Positions 24,547 to 34,398 of a DNA stretch of 64,000 nt are shown here, piece by piece. Position numbers and translations under genes: made by a program. Source of the DNA: Epichloe hybrida (Eukaryota > Ascomycota > Sordariomycetes > Hypocreales > Clavicipitaceae); assembly GCA_019022495.1 (NCBI GenBank), contig JAFEKR010000005.1, forward strand, positions 1,426,001 to 1,490,000. Direction: 5' to 3'. Numbering within the stretch: position 1 is the stretch's first letter; every line of letters begins with the position of its first letter. Under the pieces are notes generated by a model, which saw nothing but the letters and a program-made list of their open reading frames with translations, was not told the DNA's origin and searched no databases.

Positions 24547-25614
24547 TCACGCAGCAGATATTTGTCTTCGCTCAATTTCAAATAACTGAGGCACAAGGTC
24601 GGCCAGAGAATCTTCCAAAGTCCGCCACTTCAGCCCCAAAACTCGCTCGGCATCACTGGCATCAACACCGAAATGGCTGTGGCTCTCTCTTCTGCCAGGC
24701 TCGCCGGCGGGGATTTTCTCTGCGTACTTGGATGTCACTTTGCGGCTGACGTCGGCGAGCTCCTGGTTGCAGTAGACACCCTGGCAGAGCATGTACCGGC
24801 CGCCACCGGCTTCGGGTACGAGAAGAGCGTTGACATGAGCGTCGGCTACGTCCCGGACGTCGACCCAGCAAGGGCCTTTGGTGGGAGGGATAGACTGGTC
24901 CTTGCCCGCGGCCACGACAGACCAGACCATGAGGTTACTAGTGTTGACATGTTGAATGGTCTTGGGCCTCGACCCGGCGAGGAAGGGGCCGAACACCATG
25001 GTGGGACATAGGCTGACGAGATCATAGGCGGGTTTTTGTTCGCTCACGAATTTCCATGCTGCTTTCTCGGCCGCCGTCTTGCTGGCTCGGTAGGCAGTTG
25101 GGGCGTTTGGTGCTTTAACGCCGTCCTCGTACGTCAGTGGACTCCAGTCTCTGGAGGTATATGTCTTCTCAGGGCATGGTCCGGCCGTAGCGTCATAGAT
25201 GCATGCGAAACTGTTGGTGTGAACGACCCGTTGCACGCTTTTGATATCGGCGGCCGCCTCAAGAATTGCTATGGATCCTTGAACCGCAGGGACCATGAGA
25301 TCTCTCTCGAAGTTGCTGGCATTGTAATGAAACGGTGCGGCGAGGTGCAGGATGGCGCTCGGTGTTAGGCCAGTAAAGGCATTGAGGTAACATTGAGCGG
25401 ACGTAATGTCATTGACGACGACTACTTGAAGGTTGGGGTGCGAGTTGTGAGTTGCCTTCACTGGCTCGATCTTGGACGATGTTCTGACGGTCCCAACTAC
25501 GGCATAGCCCGTCTTGAGCAATGAGGAGATGCAATGCTGGGCAATAAATCCATTGGCACCGGTGACAATGACGGTGGCCGGCGGCTTCACCGGACAGGCA
25601 ATTCTGGACGGCAT
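24547..25614 (-). CDS. NAD(P)-dependent reductase, dihydroflavonol-4-reductase / GRE2-like
   Basis: Extended SDR that reduces a carbonyl to an alcohol with NADPH. One uninterrupted frame of 355 residues. Cofactor motif TGANGFIA at 18-25; Arg44 in GTVRTSSK fits NADPH preference; LAAPFH at 91-96; catalytic Ser135 and Tyr175/Lys179 in AYRASK. This matches the family of yeast GRE2 (methylglyoxal/isovaleraldehyde reductase) and plant dihydroflavonol reductases, in both length and motif order. The start at 25614 places the cofactor loop at the usual distance from the N-terminus. Same strand as the SDR, own promoter likely. No introns, unlike its neighbours. Substrate unknown; an aldehyde or ketone from aromatic breakdown would suit the context. 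Confidence 0.9.
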   Translation of the reverse strand: MPSRIACPVKPPATVIVTGANGFIAQHCISSLLKTGYAVVGTVRTSSKIEPVKATHNSHPNLQVVVVNDITSAQCYLNAFTGLTPSAILHLAAPFHYNASNFERDLMVPAVQGSIAILEAAADIKSVQRVVHTNSFACIYDATAGPCPEKTYTSRDWSPLTYEDGVKAPNAPTAYRASKTAAEKAAWKFVSEQKPAYDLVSLCPTMVFGPFLAGSRPKTIQHVNTSNLMVWSVVAAGKDQSIPPTKGPCWVDVRDVADAHVNALLVPEAGGGRYMLCQGVYCNQELADVSRKVTSKYAEKIPAGEPGRRESHSHFGVDASDAERVLGLKWRTLEDSLADLVPQLFEIERRQISAA

Positions 25615-28150
25615 CGTCGATGCGTCCGCTGTGAGTCAATCCGAGCTGGTGACTATGTTGGGAAAACGTTGGCTAGTAGTGTAGCGCAGGTTTTTAGAAG
25701 CGAAACCTGGATGGTTTTAAGTTAGATATTATGAGAGCGAATTGGGATGGCGGACGTTCATGTCATTTCCATACACTCGTCGGGTTCCTAAGAGTCCGCT
25801 CTTTCTTGGACCCGAGACGCCGCCTTCCATCCTTTACGAGAGAAACCTGGCGCGGAGCCATGCATCCATCAGGTGCCCGCCATGCGAAAAAGTGTTCTTT
25901 CCATGGGGGTATCAGACTCGCAGAGAATGTTCATGAGTACTCCGTACTCTGTACGTGGGATGACCCAACCAGCTCTCGGCGACGATGGAAGGGACCAAAC
26001 AGAGGGCGGGCCACTGTACATACGGAGCGTATTACGCGCGCAGTCGACTGCTGGGCGTGATGCCTTGTCTGCGGCCGTCGCAACCCGTGGCTGAACCATT
26101 ATTACTGGAGTTGTCAGTGGGGAAGCCTCGCCTCGACAGCCGCCAGAGAAACCCCCTCCCCCTCGGCGCAGGACTGGGGCTTTTTAGGTTTTTGGTGCAG
26201 GTTTTGGTGCAGGTTTTGGTGCAGGTTTTGGTGCGAGGGCCAGCTCATCATCGGATCGGGTCCGAAGACCCGGGTCGGCCAGGGCCGCTTCGGAGCGACG
26301 CATGATGAGGAAACGTTCTTCTGTACAGAGTGACCTAATGCGAGCTTGTACGATATAGCGCGGGACGTGACCAGGACAAATATATATCTACCATAATATT
26401 AGTACCACTGCACTCTGAAAACTTTCGAAAAGCACGGCGGACCGTCTAGCGAGTGCAAAATTGTTTAGTGTTTGCCGCGTGCACCATGAACAACAAAAGA
26501 ACACCGTGTTCAAAATGATTGCACCTTGATGGACCTTTCCTCAGGCAGTGATTGGTTCACCATTCCTAATCATCGCACAGGCAATCCCACATTTCGTCAT
26601 GGTGGTGGTGGTGGTGGTTTTGGTGATCCTGAATGTTCTGGCCCTTCAGAGCAGAGCAGGAGCAGTTGGTCGTGGCGTTGCCGCCCTATCGGCCAACCCT
26701 GTAGACCATGGTTTGGGGCACCGGTCTTCCGACGGAAGGCTGCGGTAAAAGTGGTGGAAATTATTGGCAGACAATACTCGACTCGACCATTCATCTTTGC
26801 CTGTCCCCGCGGGAGTCGAGGCCGATATCTTGTTGCAAGAGCTTGCGGCTGAGCACAATGCCTCGATACCCCAGCCCAGTTCTGCTGCAAGGGAACGTTT
26901 GAAGTTGTGATGCATACCTCGAATCAGGTCGGTGACTTTCCAACACAGTTGACTACATGTATAGTCTATAGAACAGCAGAGGGAATGGCGTCCCTGATTA
27001 TTTGGTCCCATTGGCCATCTACTGCGTATGCGACGAGTTGCTTGCCATTGGCTCGCCTTGTGGAAACGAGCAGCCTTGCATCCGGCGGATGGTTAGATGG
27101 TGCCTCCGCATGCAGTTGTGGATACGAGATTCCCGCGTCTTGCTGACAGAGATTCGAGTCGGGACGCCTCCAATGCTCAAGCAAATCATGACAAGCCATG
27201 AGTGTTGGGTGTTGAGTTCGGAGAGCTCGAGAGTGGCTGAAAATGAATCCGCAGGAAAGACCTCATATGCAGTCACGACCGATTCAGATTCGCAGTGCTG
27301 CCCAGCTGCTGGGCGCACCTTCCCGTCGCAAAGGAAGTGTCACCGCCACGGTATAAAATTATGGACCCGAATCAGACTTCCCACAAGTACGGACTACGGA
27401 AGGACCCAACAAACGAACCCATCCTACCGAGTAAAATAAGTGCACTGCCAGTGCCAGGTGCCAGTGCCACCACATCCTTCCACATTTGGCAGGCAGCAGG
27501 CAGCAGCAGGACGCACATGAAGCAACGTGCTGACAAAAACAAGCATCACCACATCGGTCCTGCAGCGACGTTCTTGCTTGTCAGCCCTCACATTCGACCT
27601 TGGGTCCTGTCTTGACAAGGGGTCGTCTCCAAAACCGGCGCATGGTGCTTCTGGAGCTATTCGTAGAGCTCAGCACAGCCAGTGCAGTATAAAACAGTCA
27701 AGCGCCACATGTCTCCGACCGATCCGATAATAAGCTGTACGGCGATGCGACGCTGTTTGCTACTCTCATGGCCGCTCAGTTTCATCCAGTATCATCAGCC
27801 TGATCAATACCCCTGTTGGTCTAGAAACTCCTCGTTCTGATATTCTAAAATTTGCGCACTGAATAATGTGCAGTTCCAGAGTTCAGTGATCAAGATATTA
27901 TGCGCCGTCACGAAATCAGATTCCACCTAGGCAATGACTTGGGAGGGCTACGACAGGCTTCTAACAGGAGCCGATGATTAGCTAGTAGAATGTGCCCCAT
28001 GGTTTGATTCAACAAACAGTCATGCAAAGACAATGAGAAGAGTGACGTGAAACTTTCCTCCAACTAGTACACTTGTTGGAACGCCGGATTCGTTCGGTCC
28101 ATCATCTCTTGCTCAAGGCCACAGGCATCAGCATCACCCCTATCAAGAGC
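25615..28150. other. 2.5-kb stretch without a recognisable gene
   Basis: Normal base composition, not AT-rich. Contains the 12-bp array at 26194-26236 and a short GGT run at 26599-26616. The longest open frame (27002-27439, plus) has no likeness to a protein I know, and frames on both strands overlap, so none is called. Either an unstudied non-coding region, gene relics too decayed to read, or the promoter side of the reductase. Confidence 0.55.
26194..26236 (+). repeat. 12-bp tandem array, 3 full units and a partial
   Basis: GGTGCAGGTTTT at 26194, 26206 and 26218, then GGTGCGA. Just before it, 26165-26193 has looser matches (GGCGCAGG, then TTTTTAGGTTTTT). The unit matches the minisatellite at 17664 in 9 of 12 positions when rotated (GGCGCAGGCTTA). 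Confidence 0.85.
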
Positions 28151-29451
28151 CTAATAAAAGCTCTTCTTCTCTTTGCCCCTTACGTCTGTCTGTGGCGCCA
28201 GCCTTGAAGCACACGCAACAGCGTCGTCACAATCGCAGCACCCTCGCAGATACCGAAGACGGTGATTTTTGCGGCAAGATAGCGCGGCGCATCCTCTTTC
28301 TGGAAAGTTGGTGGGCCGATGAAAACTCTTAGCGACGGCGGCGTTGATTGCGACTTCAGTTTTGGTGTATCCCTGTATATTGGCACCGACGGTAATGGGC
28401 CTACGTCGAGATTGATGAGGTAAATGCCGGCTAGGCTGGGGCTCCTGCTTGCGACCCGGAGTAGAACGACATGAGTCCTGGCTCGAGCAGGGTTGGCACC
28501 AGAACCAGAAGCAGGGTGATGGCGAGCCACCGGGGGAATTTGTGCAGGATCGCATGCGTTCCCAGGAGCGTGGGAAAGAAGGACACCATCCCCGAGGACA
28601 TGTTGACGAGGGCGGCCCTCTTGGGCTTGTACCCGAACCCGGCGACCAACGTGGCAGAGAATGTTGTAACGATGCCCGAGGGGATGACGACTAGATCGGT
28701 GCTGTTGAGGCAGAGAAGCCAGACTTGCAGGTGGGGAGCCGCCTCGAGGATGGCCCGGAGCTGAAAGACCTTTTTGCCATTGCTCGACTGATATCTGGTG
28801 ATGGACTCTTCGATCAGTCTTTTCTCTCGGCCGTTGGGGAACTTGGCCTCGCCGATGCCGTTGGGCAGCCAGATGGTCATGGCGGTACCAACGTCCTACA
28901 GAAACAAACATGACGCGCCAGCTCTCAAACGCCAGCGGTACCATATTCCCGTCCGCGTCGCGGCCTGTCGTCTCGTACAACACTGAGAGGCGATGAACAT
29001 TCCAAGCAGTGTAGTCCGTACGCACGGCCGTTACACCGGGGAAGTTCTGCGTCACCGTCGTGCAGCAGGTTGCGATGCCCCGCAGGATGACATTGATGCC
29101 AAGCATCTGTGTGACGAGGAAAATCGTTGAATCAGGTATCCTTAGGGGAACTCGGCCACCGCGTAGCCGATGAAAAATGATGTGGCCATGCGGGGAAAAT
29201 CGTTGCCAAGTCGCCAAACTTGAGACTCTCCTGGATATGCCCGTGATGTTGGCATAGTTCATGAATACCTTGGCCATTCATCGGAGGAAGTAGCATAAGA
29301 AGAAGAATATGAGCGGTATGATGGCCTAGTCGATGTCTCAAACAACCTTTCGAAGCTTTTCCCCAGAAGCATCTTCGAGCTCAGAGTGGCTCGATGCCTC
29401 ACGACTTGAATCCTTATCCATTACTTTGGTGTCCGTGAGACGCAGGGCCAT
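28151..29451 (-). pseudogene. MFS transporter pseudogene, DAL5/TNA1 (anion:cation symporter) family
   Basis: Membrane carrier family for allantoate, nicotinate and similar organic anions; here dead. On the minus strand pieces in different frames follow the family order: an acidic N-terminus (MDKDSSREASSHSELEDASG, from 29421), FIGYAVAEFP near 29170, TQMLGINVILRGIATCC near 29110, the central loop KFPNGREKRLIEESITRYQS near 28820, VWLLCLNSTDLVVIPSGI, LVAGFGYKPKRAALVNMSSG near 28620, LAGIYLINLDV near 28420 and IGPPTFQKEDAPRYLAAK near 28290. At least four frameshifts and several stops separate them; after AEFP a TAA stands where the family has Gln, and two stops precede the first helix. Breaks fall inside conserved blocks without splice sites, so introns do not explain them. 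It may once have imported the aromatic acid. Confidence 0.8.
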
Positions 29452-31008
29452 GCTGTTCAGAAAGCCGCACTACCCAGCTGTTGCAAAGGTGTGCCAAAGA
29501 CTTAATCTGGCGCCACAATGCCCAAGGGTGGGAGGCACTATTGGAATGTCTCATGGACGTCGACGGGTTCAAAGCATGATGCCAGTACTACCCATTTTAA
29601 AACCATACATTACTTGATACGAAAAGTTTTGACACTGACATGAACAAGCCTATTGCAATACGATACGGTTGGGCGACAAATTCTACGGCTACATGTTGCA
29701 CAAATGCCGTGACTTGTGTTTGATATCACGAAAGTTGCCGTCAAGAAGAAGTAATAGAAAAAAAACCGCCTCATCTGTTTCCTATTGGAGAACCAGCTCA
29801 ATTTTTGAAAAAAAACATCCATTCCGCTTTCCCGCTGGTCCTCTCTTTTGCCCCCGAATACGCAGCACCCGCGGATTGTCCTCAGCAAAAATGGCTCACA
29901 GTTATCCGTACGGAGTAACACGTTGTGCGAACTTCTTTCTTTTGTAATTTGCGCCTCCCCTTTGTTCCACCGCCATGCACCTCGGTGCGCGGCCATCACG
30001 AGTCATGGCAGGGGGGGGGGGGGGTATTTCGGAAGCAAGCCTACCCAACCAACCCCCTTGTTGGTCGGCACGTCGTATCATCCTTCCTTCGTCATCTGGC
30101 AGATTATGAGCCGCCCGCAGCATCGAGGCTGCGTACGAATTACGAAAACACGTTCATCAGCGGTCTGCAAATCAATCTGATTGTTTCGCGGAGGCATGGC
30201 ACCTCGCACCGTGGGCAACTTACACGTTCGTGCTCCAGCAACTCGGCCGGTGACGTGACCGTCGCATTCTCCATCTCCAGTGTTTCCACACGGTATCCAA
30301 GTGCCGCGCTTTTGGTGCCGCCGCGGAACCAGCCAGGCATGGCCAACGCACACGCGTGACTTGACAAGTCGGGCCGCTGAGCATTTTCTCAAGATGTTCC
30401 CTGGAAGGGTGTCCTAGCAACCGAATCTCATTACCCAGGAGCCTAATCTCCATACGCGGTTCACACGGACTACATATAGATCATTAACCCGGGCTCGGCG
30501 ACTTTCCCACTATCCCATCACATTGACTATTGCCTACACAACAAGCTTTAGATGCGCTGTGAGGGATCCGCGCGTACGCGCACCATCAAGGCCCGTTCCG
30601 GAGCGCTCGCCGTGGCCCGAGCCCCGGAATGGGAATGCGAATCCTAAGCTGATTGCGTCGGTGGGCGACAAGGAGTTTCCCGCCCGACTGCGACCCAGCG
30701 GATCATCTTGTCAAGAATGGCCTCCGTGTAGGTAAAGCAATCATACGAACAGCATGGAAATCTTTGCAATATATTCACTGTCAATAAAAAAAAAAAAAAA
30801 ACTTTTTGTGAGTCAAGTCATCCCCAGGTTCTTCATATATATTGAGATGTAGCCCTCATAGAACCGTCGCAAGATGAAAACCACGCTGAGGTCGCTATTG
30901 CACCATTCAGACTGATCCAGCAGACTCGCAATTCAACACACGCGACCAGAAAGGGAAAGAAAACACACCAGCGAGTGAGGGAACCACGCTAGTTCAGAAA
31001 GGAAAATC
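29452..31008. other. Intergenic between two divergent pseudogenes
   Basis: About 1.56 kb of normal composition. Features seen: a run of 14 G at 30011-30024 and an A run at 30786-30800. No gene recognised; several overlapping open frames on both strands look like chance. Confidence 0.55.
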
Positions 31009-31103
31009 ATGCCAAGTTCTGTTGGTTCTCGGCAAAAACGTCGCTTGTGGCAGGCGACTTGTCGGCAGCAAATGCCTTCTGCAGGGCCGGCCACCACATC
31101 ACG

Positions 31104-31133
31104 GTCTATGAGCGTCTATGAGCGTATATGAGA
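31104..31133 (+). repeat. Tandem 10-bp triplication inside pseudogene
   Basis: GTCTATGAGC twice, then GTATATGAGA. The unit is the codons for VYER, so the repeat adds 20 bp (not a multiple of three) in the FAD-binding region and shifts the frame. Confidence 0.85.
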
Positions 31134-31378
31134 GACAAGACCTTGGGGCAAACTTCGGCGCTTCGCTTTCATGTGCGACCAATGGATCGCGGTTCTTGGA
31201 AGAATGGAATGTCGACTTCTCCAAGGCGAGGCCCGTTATGTTGAAGGCCCCAATACGGCATAACTGGCCAACTGGCGAAGTGTGCGGAGCACATCCTCTC
31301 GGCGACTACCGACAACGCTTTGGAACTGACTCTAACAACTTTCATCGGATCGATCTGCATCAACACCTCAAGCAGGTT

Positions 31379-31420
31379 GCCTATATCTTAGAACGGAGGG
31401 CCTATATCTTAAGACGGAGA
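31379..31420 (+). repeat. Tandem 21-bp duplication inside pseudogene
   Basis: Two 21-bp units starting GCCTATATCTTA at 31379 and 31400, differing at three positions. Lies between the pseudogene blocks that match exon 1 and exon 2 of the intact gene. Confidence 0.8.
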
Positions 31421-32406
31421 AGGATGTGCCGCTCAGCTCAAGCTGTGGCACAAGGCGGTGGACCTGGATCCTATCGCTGGAAAGATAACATTTAAAAATG
31501 GCGTCGTGGCATCGCATGACGTTATGTTTGTGCCGATGGTGTCCGAAGCCAGATACGCGAGAGACTTGGGATTATTCCCTGAGTCACGCCTTCCACATCA
31601 TGTTGCCACCGATGTATCCATCATCCATGCCGATAAGCTGCGGAGACTTGACCTCCAGGGTTTCGCGAAAAGTGGTGCCATTCAATTCTGGGGAGGCAAC
31701 GGGATTGACAAAATTGTCGTGAGCAGCGCTTGCTCTGACAATGACGTCGCTGGCTGTCATTGCCTCCCTCTATCCTGCGAACAAGAAAGACCTGAAAGAA
31801 GACGGCTGGAATATCTCTGCCACGGGCCGAGAGTCTTGCTACAACTTTTCCCAAAATTGGACCAGGGACTAATAGCTGCTCTCTTCCTGATAGCCGAGTG
31901 TATAAAGACGCGGCGCTTATACAACAACCATGAGCCTTACCCATGTTGGGTGAAGGGGGAAGTGCTGTCTTCTTGGCGATGCTGCTCGTCTCATGATGCC
32001 AGCCTTTATGGCTATGGAAGATGCGGTAGCTCTTGGCATCCTATTCTCTCAAAATATGCCAGCCTCGATGTAGCCGAGAAGCTTCGCCTGTATGAGTTTT
32101 GAACGCAGACCTCGTGCCACCAGGGTCCAAGACAGCAGTCGCCGGGCAAGAGTAGATCGAGACGAGCGAAGAGGTTAGAGTAGTGCCAATGACCGGCCGG
32201 GTAAGCTGACCATCAAGGACGTATGCGGCCATGATATGCATGCTCGTGTGGCGTGGCACAGTTGGTTAAACAGAGCAATGGCGCAGGTGCTGGAGCTTGA
32301 ATCTTGTCCTCTCACCTACCTTTCATGTATGCTATAATTCGGTGACAACATCATTGATGACGTAGATGATGGGCTTCTAACGCATCGTTCTTGTTGCCAT
32401 TGCCGA

Positions 32407-34398
32407 TCAAAATACTACGAGACCATGCATCTCGTAATAACGAATTCGAGCCCAGTTCACGATGGCTCCTGTGCCTTCTGACTGGTCTCTTCTCGACCAA
32501 ACCCGCTCAACAAGATCCCGAGCGTTGTAGATGTAGCCAAAGCCACATGTTCGTTCCATGACCAACAGTCTGTCCTGAATTATGACGCGATGTTCCATCT
32601 TCCAGCATGACCCACCAGCCATGACGAGAGGGAAGAGGATGCATGACTCGAGAGGGCTTCCATATCGGATCTTCTGCACGCACTCCAGGATACCATCAAC
32701 GTACTTTCCGACCTTGGGGTCCGTCAATTCATACCCTTCCACGATTTGATGAAGTCTCAGCCGAATGGCGCATTCAAAAGCCACAGTTGCGTGGAAAACA
32801 TCTTCGTTGGTAGGTGTCAACGTGGATACTGCTCTTGATATGCCGCCATATTCATACGACCAGTTGTTGATCCGATGCTCAATCTCGGCGGCGTGTCGTC
32901 GGAAGGCTGCTTCGGAGGCTTGGTCCACCCTGGTACTTCGGAGCTCGGCCAACGTGTTGACGCGGTCCACTAGATGGAAAAGCTCCTTGGGGATACCGTA
33001 AACGGCGGAGTCCTCTTCGTCAGGAGTAGCAGACCAGCTGTCGAGAGCTTGAGCTTCCGCGGCTTCGTCTCCCATTAGTGGTGGCCGGCATGTAGATGTG
33101 GTAGCGGCAGAGTCGAGAAATCTGGCCAAACGTAGCAAGAATTTGTAATGTCCAGTCATCATGTCGCCTTGTTGTTTCCTCAATGTGATCAACAGACGCT
33201 TAGCACCCTTGAGATGCAGCTTCCACCCCTCACTTGTGCCGTCGAACAATTCCGTCATGCAAAGCAAGAGGCTGCTGACTAGAGCAATGTCTGCACTTGT
33301 CTTGTCTACATGTTGTAGAAGCCCGGCAAGAGCCTGCGTGGCTTTGCTCTTGTGCAATAAACCGCGGTCGCCCATGTCGGGCTGCAGCTTGCGCCAGTGG
33401 TTGGCCGATAATGCGAGTATGCAGTGCAGGACGAGATCATTTGACTGGGCCATTGGCAGTAGATATCCATTGTATGGGTTGTCCGTTGACGCTCGACGTG
33501 ATAGTATGGACGATACGATTGTAGAATAATGATTGAGTAAGGCCTTGTCCCGAGGTGCATTCAGCTGCGGCATCAATTGCGGAATATAGATTGACAGTGA
33601 CTGAGGGTGGGGGCCTGACTCGACTGACGCAGTCGGGCTTCCATTGCTGATTGGGGTGAAGCAGTCGAGCCAGCCTGGGGGTGAAGCCGACGTGTCCCAC
33701 GACATTCTTTGCGGGCTCCCGTCTGGTGCGAACTCCCCCATGATACCTGATGTCGTGGGCATACCTGCGGGTGACGGCATGGCCATAGATGTTGTGGCCA
33801 TGGTCATGACCGGGGCCTGATCAACTGGGCGATTGAAGTTTGCATAACTGGAATGGGTCATTTGCGAACTGTGGCTGACGTGACTGTGTTGACTCTGGCT
33901 GTCGTAGCTCCCATGTCTGCCACTGCTTGAACTGGACGACGGACTAGGGCTGCTGCGAATCGGAATGTCTCGCATCATCATCATCTCTGGGGGTGTATGG
34001 TCGTTGTTGGATGTCAATAGAATGGTTTCAACGATGCTGCTGTCGTCGTTTGATAGTTGGTTGATGGCTTCGTCGACATTGCCAGGACCTGGTTTGGATC
34101 TGGCGTGGCGCTCCGGAGGCCAGGCGCAATCGAGGCATAGCCGGCGGCAATCGCCACATCGTGGTTTTGTCTCATCACACTTCTTCTTGCGTCGCTTGCA
34201 CATGAGGCAGCCTGTCTGCACCCTTCGTATCCTGGCTTTGGGCATATCACCGACTTGGGCATCATCGCCAGTGCCCACGGCATTCCGTGGACGGCATGGA
34301 AGACTGAGGCGTAGGCATCTTGCGCACGGCAAGTTGCCGTCACAAGCCTGTTTGATTTGCGCACAGCGATGGCAAACAGGACGACTTTCTGAGCCCAT
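32407..34398 (-). CDS. Transcription factor with two Zn2Cys6 clusters and a Fungal_trans_2-type domain
   Basis: Nuclear regulator, 663 residues in one open frame. Two complete zinc clusters stand in tandem: Cys9, 12, 19, 25, 28, 35 and Cys64, 67, 74, 81, 84, 91 (an extra Cys88 lies in the second). The second, with RRKKKCDETKP, is the canonical DNA-binding type; the first has a neutral KQACDGNLP loop and an atypical look. A Ser/His-rich low-complexity stretch follows (about 150-185). From about residue 270 a Fungal_trans_2-like domain (LNHYSTIVSSILS, WKLHLKGAKRLL) runs to the end. Start at 34398 puts the first cluster at the N-terminus. It lies end to end with the dead monooxygenase and divergent from argininosuccinate synthase across 2.2 kb. 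Target genes unknown; single-cluster regulators are the norm, so the doubling is notable. Confidence 0.9.
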   Translation of the reverse strand: MGSESRPVCHRCAQIKQACDGNLPCARCLRLSLPCRPRNAVGTGDDAQVGDMPKARIRRVQTGCLMCKRRKKKCDETKPRCGDCRRLCLDCAWPPERHARSKPGPGNVDEAINQLSNDDSSIVETILLTSNNDHTPPEMMMMRDIPIRSSPSPSSSSSSGRHGSYDSQSQHSHVSHSSQMTHSSYANFNRPVDQAPVMTMATTSMAMPSPAGMPTTSGIMGEFAPDGSPQRMSWDTSASPPGWLDCFTPISNGSPTASVESGPHPQSLSIYIPQLMPQLNAPRDKALLNHYSTIVSSILSRRASTDNPYNGYLLPMAQSNDLVLHCILALSANHWRKLQPDMGDRGLLHKSKATQALAGLLQHVDKTSADIALVSSLLLCMTELFDGTSEGWKLHLKGAKRLLITLRKQQGDMMTGHYKFLLRLARFLDSAATTSTCRPPLMGDEAAEAQALDSWSATPDEEDSAVYGIPKELFHLVDRVNTLAELRSTRVDQASEAAFRRHAAEIEHRINNWSYEYGGISRAVSTLTPTNEDVFHATVAFECAIRLRLHQIVEGYELTDPKVGKYVDGILECVQKIRYGSPLESCILFPLVMAGGSCWKMEHRVIIQDRLLVMERTCGFGYIYNARDLVERVWSRRDQSEGTGAIVNWARIRYYEMHGLVVF

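Larger units (their letters stand above)
31009..32150 (+). pseudogene. Degenerate second copy of the FAD aromatic monooxygenase
   Basis: Plus-strand relic of the gene at 18163-19683. Aligned pieces: HHITVYER near 31095 (gene: HAVTVYEK); 31141-31370 GASLSCATNGSRFLEEWNVD and onward (gene: GASVSCAANGTRWLHEWKVD); 31458-31730 DPIAGKITFKNGV and SGAIQFWGGNGIDKIV; 31965-32045 LLGDAARLMMP, AMEDAVALGILF; and PRATRVQ near 32115. The glycine-rich FAD loop is gone, GADG is replaced, the GD motif lacks HQSQG, and frames shift several times. Two tandem duplications broke it: a 10-bp unit at 31104-31133 and a 21-bp unit at 31379-31420. Protein divergence from the intact copy is large, so this is an old paralogue rather than a recent copy. 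Not functional. Confidence 0.85.

Noticed and set aside
28151..29451. Reading the transporter locus as an intact multi-exon gene
   Set aside because: Frame changes occur inside conserved helices without donor/acceptor pairs, and stops interrupt conserved motifs.
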